A stretch of 64,000 bases of DNA from Nannocystis exedens. GTDB taxonomy: Bacteria > Myxococcota_A > Polyangia > Nannocystales > Nannocystaceae. A model generated the notes under the pieces. It worked only from the letters and a program-made list of their open reading frames with translations. It ran no database searches and was not told where the DNA came from. Positions 9,200 through 17,319 of the stretch are shown here, one piece after another; positions within the stretch are counted from its first letter, which is position 1; every line of letters starts with the position of its first letter. The stretch covers positions 2,170,001-2,234,000 of the forward strand of contig NZ_NETK01000001.1 of assembly GCF_002343915.1 (NCBI RefSeq), in the 5' to 3' direction. The position numbers were made by a program, and so were the translations under genes.

Positions 9200-9529
9200 A
9201 TGCAGAGCGCGGCCGTGCTCGAGGACAAGATCTTCCAGGCGCTGGCGGACCCCAGTCGCCGGGCGATCTTCGAGTCGCTCACGCGTGGCGAGGCGGCGGT
9301 GAAGGACCTCACCGCGCGCTTCGACATCTCGCAGCCGGCCGTCTCGCAGCACCTCGCGACGTTGAAAGATGCCGGCCTGGTGAACGGCCGGCGGGAGGGG
9401 CGTTGTGTCTACTATCGGGTGGAGCCGCGGGGGATGAAGCCGCTCATCGACTGGATCGCACACTACCGTGCCTTCTGGACGGAGCACGTCGATCGCCTTG
9501 ACCAACTGTTGAAGAGAATGGATCAATGA
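9200..9529 (+). CDS. ArsR-family (SdpR-type) autorepressor
   Basis: The 109-residue winged-helix protein contains FQALADPSRRAIFESLTRGEA, then the recognition helix region ISQPAVSQHLATLKDAGLV and the wing GRCVYYRVEP. This matches the metal-independent SdpR-like branch that is typically encoded ahead of an SRPBCC (AHSA1) protein. It lacks the Cys pair of metal-sensing ArsR proteins. It should bind the ATAAGC/GCTTAT palindrome just upstream and repress its own operon. The ATG coincides with the predicted transcription start, so the message may be leaderless. The stop overlaps the next gene by four bases (ATGA), showing translational coupling. Confidence 0.9.
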   Translation: MQSAAVLEDKIFQALADPSRRAIFESLTRGEAAVKDLTARFDISQPAVSQHLATLKDAGLVNGRREGRCVYYRVEPRGMKPLIDWIAHYRAFWTEHVDRLDQLLKRMDQ

Positions 9530-9966
9530 CCCTCACCGACAAGACCGCACCCTCGCAGCGCGAGTCCCTCTCGTTCGAGTTCGAGTTGAATCATGCGCCG
9601 GAGAAGGTCTGGCGGGCGCTGACCGACCCCGTCCTGCTCGCGGAGTGGCTGCTGCCCGTCATCGGCTTCGAGCTCGCGCCGGGGACGGACTTCACGTTCA
9701 AGACGCAGCCGTACCCCGGTTGGGACGGCACCGTGAACTGCCGGATCCTCGAGGTCGAGGCGCCGCGGAAGATCAGCTACACCTGGACCGTCCCGTTCCT
9801 CGACACCGTCGTCACCTTCACGCTCGCGCCCACCGCGTCGGGCACCCGCCTGTCGCTCGTGCAGTCGGGCTTCAAGCCGGACCAGAAGCAGGAATTCGGC
9901 GGTGCGCGCTACGGCTGGAAGATGATGGGCGAGAAGCTCATCGAGCTGCTCGACAAGACCGAGTGA
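9526..9966 (+). CDS. SRPBCC (AHSA1-like) domain protein
   Basis: This 146-residue protein is a single START/SRPBCC fold: FEFELNHAPEKVWRALTDPVLLAEWLLP at the N-terminus and GWKMMGEKLIELLDK in the C-terminal helix are typical of the Aha1-C-like group. Members bind hydrophobic ligands in a deep cavity; the ligand here is unknown. It overlaps the repressor gene by four bases, and the pairing of an ArsR repressor with an SRPBCC protein is a common conserved operon. It is probably cytoplasmic. Confidence 0.85.
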   Translation: MTLTDKTAPSQRESLSFEFELNHAPEKVWRALTDPVLLAEWLLPVIGFELAPGTDFTFKTQPYPGWDGTVNCRILEVEAPRKISYTWTVPFLDTVVTFTLAPTASGTRLSLVQSGFKPDQKQEFGGARYGWKMMGEKLIELLDKTE

Positions 9967-10101
9967 TTCGGTCGAGGCCTCCGACCTGCTCGCCGCGGCG
10001 CCCTCGCGCGCGGCGAGCCGGACGTCCTCCCGACAGTGGTTGCACAGTATTCGTAGGTGTGCCCGATTCGCCTCGGGCCCGTTTCCTCCCAGGAGATCCC
10101 A

Positions 10102-10326
10102 ATGAATTGGAACAAGTCGATTCGGCAGACCCACCGCTGGCTGTCCATTGCCTTCACGGTGGCCGTCCTCATCAACATCGCCGCCATGGGGCAGGAGCAG
10201 CCCGCCGTCTGGGTGGGCCTCTTGGCCCTGTTCCCCCTCATCTTGCTGCTGCTCAGCGGGCTGTACCTGTTCGTGCTGCCCTACACCGCCAAGGGGCGCG
10301 GCGCGTCGGCCCGGTCCCACGGGTGA
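10102..10326 (+). CDS. Small two-helix membrane protein of the repressor operon
   Basis: The 74-residue protein begins [19 protein letters not shown] and has two hydrophobic segments (about residues 15-32 and 36-60), followed by a basic tail. AGGAG lies seven bases before the ATG. Similar small proteins starting with an IRQxHRW motif often accompany SdpR-type repressors with SRPBCC proteins, so a shared role in sensing or detoxifying a membrane-active compound is plausible but not shown. It sits 135 bases after the SRPBCC gene. Confidence 0.7.
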   Translation: MNWNKSIRQTHRWLSIAFTVAVLINIAAMGQEQPAVWVGLLALFPLILLLLSGLYLFVLPYTAKGRGASARSHG

Positions 10327-10374
10327 CCCGGGCGCCCGCGGGGCGCTCTTGACAAACCGTCGATACTCAAGGAA

Positions 10375-12777
<2,403 letters not shown>

Positions 12778-12801
12778 CCCCGAGCGCGTGAGGGACGCGA
12801 T

Positions 12802-12829
12802 GGGCTGGCCCGCCTGCACGGGCCGGCCC
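12802..12829 (+). terminator. Strong GC stem-loop after the UvrA-like gene
   Basis: GGGCTGGCCCG (12802-12812) pairs with CGGGCCGGCCC (12819-12829) over a six-base loop, 11 pairs with one G-T. It lies 25 bases after the stop codon. It lacks a T tract but is the most stable hairpin in the vicinity and probably ends the transcript. Confidence 0.5.
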
Positions 12830-12935
12830 GGACGAAGGCGGGAAGTCTTTCGGCGCCGGTCGCTCGACCTGGCGTCCGACGCGCACTGGTGGACTTCGCA
12901 GGCGCGATCACAATGCCGGACAGGAAGCCTCTGCC

Positions 12936-13283
12936 ATGTCGTTCGCGCCCGAATACCTCGATCCCGATCACGCGCCGAGACGCGAGCAGCTCGACCAGCG
13001 GAGAGGCCTCGTCCTCGTCGAATTCGGCACGGCCTGGTGCGGCTACTGCCAGGCGGCCGCCGCGGGGGTAAGGTCGCTGCTCGAGCGCTACCCCGCGGTC
13101 GAGCACGTCAAGGTCGAGGACGGCCCCGGCCGGCCGCTGGGGCGCTCGTTCCGGGTCAAGTTGTGGCCGAACTTCGTGCTCATGCGCGACGGCGCGGTCG
13201 TCCATCAGCTCGCGCGGCCCTCGCGGGGCGAGCTCGCGGACGCGTTCCAGCGGTTCGCCGGGTCGGAGGCCGCCGGCGGCTGA
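12936..13283 (+). CDS. Thioredoxin-family protein
   Basis: The 115-residue protein is a thioredoxin fold with the active-site motif WCGYC (about residues 35-39) after LVLVEFGTA, a conserved WP turn (KLWPNFVLMRDG) in place of the usual cis-proline region, and the final helix. No signal peptide is seen, so it should act as a cytoplasmic thiol-disulfide oxidoreductase. AGGAAG lies eight bases before the ATG. It converges with the T6SS effector operon, whose last stop is only 18 bases away. Confidence 0.85.
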   Translation: MSFAPEYLDPDHAPRREQLDQRRGLVLVEFGTAWCGYCQAAAAGVRSLLERYPAVEHVKVEDGPGRPLGRSFRVKLWPNFVLMRDGAVVHQLARPSRGELADAFQRFAGSEAAGG

Positions 13284-13301
13284 GGCTCCGCGAGCGCGCG
13301 G

Positions 13302-13670
13302 CTACGATCGGCGCGCGGCGTCCTCGTGGCGCCGGACCTCGGCGATGCCGGCCTGATACAGCAGATCGGCGATCGGGGCGTTGCCTTCGCGCGCGGCCAC
13401 GATCTCGCGGGCCCACGGCTCGCGGGCGTCGAAGTCGTCGCTGAAGCTCAGCATCAGCGCGGCGATCTTGAACACGTCGCGCTCCGCGTTCATCTCGTAG
13501 CCGGCGGCCTTGAACGTCGCGGCGCGCACGACCTCGAGCGCCTGCGCGTCGCCCGGCCACACGTGGGTCGGCCCGTAGTGCTGGCGCAGCAGGGCGAAGA
13601 TCCGCCGCTCCGACTCGTCGCGGGCGGCGGCGGTGATCTCGCGGCGCTGGTCGCTCTCGAACTTCAGCAT
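13302..13670 (-). CDS. Small protein at the end of the T6SS effector operon
   Basis: The 122-residue protein is helical and charged, with ERDVFKIAALMLSFSDDFDAREPWAREIV in the middle. This pattern (ERDV, an LM pair, then DFD and PWA) resembles small accessory proteins often found next to DUF4123 or VgrG genes; that recollection is not verified. It could help load the effector, or be the immunity protein for the M15 peptidase encoded just upstream, although it has no signal peptide as expected for a periplasmic immunity protein. Its ATG overlaps the upstream stop by one base, so it is translationally coupled. Confidence 0.6.
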   Translation of the reverse strand: MLKFESDQRREITAAARDESERRIFALLRQHYGPTHVWPGDAQALEVVRAATFKAAGYEMNAERDVFKIAALMLSFSDDFDAREPWAREIVAAREGNAPIADLLYQAGIAEVRRHEDAARRS

Positions 13671-14854
13671 CAGTCGTCGTCCGCCTCGTCGGGGGCCGCG
13701 CGGTCGATGTGCACGTGGCTGGCGATGTCGAACAGCGACTCGACCCGCGAGCCCTTCGAGGTCGCCGCGTCCGGGATGCCGTCTTCGTTGTGGTCCGGCA
13801 TCTCCGGCGTCGGCTCGGGCACCGCCGCGCTCGACGGATAGACCGCCCTGGGGCCCTTCTCGAGCAGGACCACGCGGGACCTGACCGTGCGCGCCGCGTT
13901 GTAGAGCCGGAGGTAGGCCGACCGCCGGGTCGCGCCCGTCATCTGCTTCGCCCCCACCGGCTGCATGTCGAGCGCGCCCCCGTGCTGGTGGTTGCTGTTG
14001 GGGACCTGGCTGCCGGCGGCGAGGTTGCGCCGCGGGTTCCGCCACCCGCTCGAGACGTAGACCTTCTCGCCGTAGGCCGCCTCGGTCGCGGTCAGCAGCT
14101 CGGTCATCGCCGAGTCGAGGATCAGCTGATAGTTGCCGCGCAGGTCGGCGCGCGTGGTCTCCTTGATCCGCGTGCGGTACGGGACGTGCAGCGTGAAGCC
14201 CTTCCGCCACATGCGCTGGTCGACGTACTCCTGGCGGATGATGTCCCGCTCGTCCTGCGACACGACCTCGGTGATCTCGTGCGACTTGCCCTCGTGGGTG
14301 ATCGTCGCCTTGATGCTGTACTGGACCGGCGGGTTCGGCTTGCGCGAGGCCGTGATCGGCCGCTGCGCGTTGGTGACCTCCGGCGTGTAGTCGAAGCGGT
14401 TGCCGGTGCCGGTGCGCTTCGGGATCGTGCCGCTGTGCTCGCCGATCGGCGTGACCTCCCACGTCGCCGACGCGCCGGCCGGCTCGGCCACGCGGACGCT
14501 CAGCGTGCGGAATTTCCCGCTCACGTCCTTGCCGACGAGGAAGATGAACTTGTCGGCGATGACCCACTCCTTCTCGGAGTAGCGGGTCTTCGCCGTGTAC
14601 TGGCTGCGGTGCTCGAGGCGGATCCGCGGCGGACAGGTCGCACAATCGCCGCCGGCCTGCTTGTCGCCGAGCTGCTGGTCGGCGGCGGCGCCGGCGTCCT
14701 CCATCCGCTTCGAGAAGCGGGTCGGGTCGCCCTGGATCGGCTCCGGCGAGACGGCCTTGCCGGTGAAGCCGCCGAGCGGCCCCGAGGGGCTCGGGTCCAG
14801 CAGAGCTCGCGTGAACCTCGGCGCGGTCAGCCCTGTGTCCCCTGGTCCGCTCAT
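13670..14854 (-). CDS. M15-type zinc peptidase, probable T6SS effector
   Basis: The 394-residue protein carries the zinc motif of M15/VanX-type peptidases, SNHQHGGALD (S-x-H-x2-G-x-A-x-D, about residues 284-293), preceded by SSGWRNPRRN, and the C-terminal ligand in SHVHID (about 377). Such enzymes cut D-Ala or L-Ala-D-Glu bonds in peptidoglycan cross-bridges. No signal peptide is present, so the enzyme would need a secretion machine to reach the wall. Its place directly after a PAAR protein and a DUF4123 adaptor points to delivery by type VI secretion. The N-terminal 75 residues are low in order (Gly/Pro/Ser), and a Cys pair CATC lies near residue 71. The middle (about 80-250) may be an Ig-like or carrier region and is not recognised. 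Confidence 0.75.
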   Translation of the reverse strand: MSGPGDTGLTAPRFTRALLDPSPSGPLGGFTGKAVSPEPIQGDPTRFSKRMEDAGAAADQQLGDKQAGGDCATCPPRIRLEHRSQYTAKTRYSEKEWVIADKFIFLVGKDVSGKFRTLSVRVAEPAGASATWEVTPIGEHSGTIPKRTGTGNRFDYTPEVTNAQRPITASRKPNPPVQYSIKATITHEGKSHEITEVVSQDERDIIRQEYVDQRMWRKGFTLHVPYRTRIKETTRADLRGNYQLILDSAMTELLTATEAAYGEKVYVSSGWRNPRRNLAAGSQVPNSNHQHGGALDMQPVGAKQMTGATRRSAYLRLYNAARTVRSRVVLLEKGPRAVYPSSAAVPEPTPEMPDHNEDGIPDAATSKGSRVESLFDIASHVHIDRAAPDEADDD

Positions 14855-14983
14855 CGCCCCGCCACCCGTCCTGCTCGTGACATTAACAACCCTCGCCGCG
14901 GAAGATCAATCCGGGCCGCCCGACGCGGACGCGACGGCGCCCGACCGCGCGCGCGCTCCGGCTCGTGCATCACGCGTCGGAAC

Positions 14984-16102
14984 CTACGCATGGGTGATCG
15001 CGGCCAGCTCGTGCGGCGACTCGTAGAGCACGGCGTCGAGGTGGCGCAGGAAGTCGGCCCGCTGGTCGGCGGTGAGCACCGGCGCGACGGTCCGCAGCAC
15101 CCGCGGGTCGTAGAAGCGAAAGAACACGCGGTGCGGCTCGCCCGCGAGCTCGACCATCAGGAAGCGCCGCAGCTGACGACGCACGACCTCGAATTCGGCG
15201 CCGCTGACGACGAACACGCCCCACGCCGCGCCCCAGCCCTCGCCGACGAGCCGCTCGAGCAGACCGGAGCCCCGCTCGAGGCGGACCAGGTACGGCGCGA
15301 CGTCGTCGAAGGCGCGCCCCTGCTCGCCGTCGTACAGCGAGGCGTAGGGATCGACGCTCTCCTCGATCAGCTCGAGCGGGCGGTCGGCGCGGGCGGCGTC
15401 GACGATCGCGTACAGCGTGCCGGCGTCGCGCAGGCCGCGGAGCGGCGCGAGGGCGGCGAGCGCGGCCTCGCCGGGGTTCGCCGGGGCGGGCGGCGGCGTG
15501 AAATCCTCGACCAGGAAGCGGTAGGTCGTGCGACCGGCCTGCATCCACCCGCGGTTGGCCATCTCGCCGACCCAGCACGGCTCGCCGCCGACGCTGATCC
15601 GGTGCGGGTCGATCGCCTGCACGTGCGCGCACACGCCGTCCCACACGACGTGGAATTGCGGGCTGCCGGCCCGATCGGCGTGGACCACGAAGTCGGCGCC
15701 GGCCGTGCCGACGGTGCGCCCGACCCCGGGCTCGAGCACGAGCTTGCGGAAGCCCTCGCGGCCCGACCACACCTGCAAGACGCCGCGACGGCGCAGCGGC
15801 GGGCCGCCCGCGAGCACGTGATAGCGGGCGAACGTGTAGTCGAGCTCGGCCAGCCAGTCGGCGTATTCGGGGTCGAGCTCGGCGAATTCGCGGGCGGCGA
15901 GCGGGCCCAGGTGGGTGCGCCCGCGATCGTCGGGGTGCGGCACGCGGCCGCGGGCGGTCTCGCGGGCCATGAACTCGAGCTGGCCCTCGATCTGCCGCAG
16001 CACCGGCCAGCGCGACGGATCGTGGGCCCGGGTGCGCGCGCGGGCCTCGGCGAGCACCTCGGCGAAGGCGTCGCGCGACGTGATCCGCATCAGCCCGGGC
16101 AC
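14984..16102 (-). CDS. DUF4123 effector adaptor fused to FHA-like and Tsi6-like regions
   Basis: Three parts are seen in 372 residues. Residues about 220-355 match DUF4123 adaptors that load effectors on VgrG (LYAIVDAARADRP, LERLVGEGWGAAWGVFV). Residues about 98-205 look like a degenerate FHA phosphopeptide domain (LEPGVGRTVG, then an S-x3-H, then a Gly-rich turn and TTYRFLV). Residues about 25-95 (LRQIEGQLEFMARETARG, LGPLAAREFAELDPEYADWL) resemble Tsi6-type immunity proteins, which usually stand alone beside Tse6-like NAD(P)-degrading effectors. Its start overlaps the PAAR gene stop by 13 bases, so the two are coupled. DUF4123 is fairly secure; the other two assignments rest on motif memory and need profile searches. 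Confidence 0.7.
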   Translation of the reverse strand: MPGLMRITSRDAFAEVLAEARARTRAHDPSRWPVLRQIEGQLEFMARETARGRVPHPDDRGRTHLGPLAAREFAELDPEYADWLAELDYTFARYHVLAGGPPLRRRGVLQVWSGREGFRKLVLEPGVGRTVGTAGADFVVHADRAGSPQFHVVWDGVCAHVQAIDPHRISVGGEPCWVGEMANRGWMQAGRTTYRFLVEDFTPPPAPANPGEAALAALAPLRGLRDAGTLYAIVDAARADRPLELIEESVDPYASLYDGEQGRAFDDVAPYLVRLERGSGLLERLVGEGWGAAWGVFVVSGAEFEVVRRQLRRFLMVELAGEPHRVFFRFYDPRVLRTVAPVLTADQRADFLRHLDAVLYESPHELAAITHA

Positions 16103-17127
16103 GCTTCAGCCCCCGCCGGCGGGTGGAACTTCCGCGGGATCATCACCTGCGTCGCCCCGCCGGCGCAGTACACCGCCACCCGCGTGTCCTTGCGCGGGTC
16201 CTTGAGCGACCAGTCGTCGACGATCGGCGCCGCCGTGCTCTGCAGACCGAGCGCGGGGTCGCCGAACTCGACCTCGCGCGGCTCGCGGAGCAGCGGCGGC
16301 GGACCCGGCTTGCCGTCGACCATCCCGTAGCTGATCGGCGAGCAGCCGACCTGCTCCGGCGTGATCGACGGGTCGAGCGTGAAGTACTGGCCGACGCCGG
16401 CGCCGGGGATCGATCTCTGGTACATGGTGCGACCGGCGAACGAGCGCACGACGACGGGCTTTTGCAGGTCGATGCCCTTGATGTGCGAGAGGATGTCGCT
16501 CGGCTTGATCGGGCCGGTCGCGTGCGCGGCGTAGAACTGATAGGCGACGGCGTAGCGGGCCTGCAGGCGCGCCTCCGACAGGCCGTCGTCCTCGTCGTGC
16601 TGGCCGGCGAGCTCGTGCTTCGAGAGGTCGAGGTCGGCGAAGACGTCGCGCCCGGAACGCCCGCCCGCCGGCGGCGCCTCGTCGTCGAGGGTCGCGGTCT
16701 CGACGTCGGGCTCGTCGGGCACGGCCGAATCGTCGTGGGTGTCGTACTCCAGCCGCTTGCGCTCGCACTCCTCACAAAAGGGCGTGCCGACCCTGGCGGC
16801 CGCGCGGAACACGAAGCTCTGCGTCGAGTCGCCGATCACCACCGAGGGGCAGCCGCCGACGATCCGGTCGCCGCCGACGTGGACCGCCGGGTCGGTGCGG
16901 CGCGCCGCCTGGCGGTGATTGATCAGCACGGTCGCCGAGCCCTGCTGGATCCGGTCGCTCGGTCCCACCGGGAAGCACACGACGCTGTCGCCCTTGCGCG
17001 CGGCCGGCAAGAACCCGACGATCACGTTGGCGCTGCCGCTGAAGATCGGGCCGCCGACGTGCGGCACCGGACCGGGCTCGACCTTCGGACAGACGTGAAA
17101 GTCGCTGATGCGGGCGGCGTCGGGCAT
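16090..17127 (-). CDS. PAAR-repeat T6SS effector with C-terminal type 46 (NADase-like) toxin domain
   Basis: The 345-residue protein begins with a PAAR domain (about residues 1-105: HVCPKVEPGPVPHVGGPI, then repeated VxVGG and Gly-rich turns) that would cap the VgrG spike. An acidic linker follows (about 120-165). The C-terminal 170 residues (HIKGIDLQKPVVV, GVGQYFTLDP, QSTAAPIVDDWS, CAGGATQVMIP) match my memory of the polymorphic toxin type 46 group that includes Tse6, which destroys NAD(P). Unlike Tse6 there are no hydrophobic membrane segments, so an Eag chaperone should not be needed. ATG 17127 begins the PAAR fold; no good ribosome binding site is seen. It is first in a four-gene operon. 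No VgrG, Hcp or Tss genes are in the window. Confidence 0.75.
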   Translation of the reverse strand: MPDAARISDFHVCPKVEPGPVPHVGGPIFSGSANVIVGFLPAARKGDSVVCFPVGPSDRIQQGSATVLINHRQAARRTDPAVHVGGDRIVGGCPSVVIGDSTQSFVFRAAARVGTPFCEECERKRLEYDTHDDSAVPDEPDVETATLDDEAPPAGGRSGRDVFADLDLSKHELAGQHDEDDGLSEARLQARYAVAYQFYAAHATGPIKPSDILSHIKGIDLQKPVVVRSFAGRTMYQRSIPGAGVGQYFTLDPSITPEQVGCSPISYGMVDGKPGPPPLLREPREVEFGDPALGLQSTAAPIVDDWSLKDPRKDTRVAVYCAGGATQVMIPRKFHPPAGAEACPG

Positions 17128-17319
17128 GCGAGCGGAGCGCCGGCAGCGTAACGCAAACCGCCGACGCGCGGCGCGCAGGCCCGGCGTGGCGGATCGGCTG
17201 TCATTGCCATCATGCGATCCACGGGTCGGCGAATGTGTGAATGACGAAATCGCGCAGCGCGATCTCGCCGCGAGCAATGGACAGAGGCGGACCGTCGCGG
17301 GCATGATGCGAGGTCCTCC
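17128..17319. promoter_or_regulatory. Divergent control region between the T6SS operon and the pseudokinase gene
   Basis: These 192 bases must hold both promoters. A perfect palindrome, ATCGCGC-A-GCGCGAT, lies at 17249-17263, and a GCGAATGTGT motif (one change from the recurring GCGAATGTGA) at 17229-17238. No clear -35/-10 pair is visible. Confidence 0.4.
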
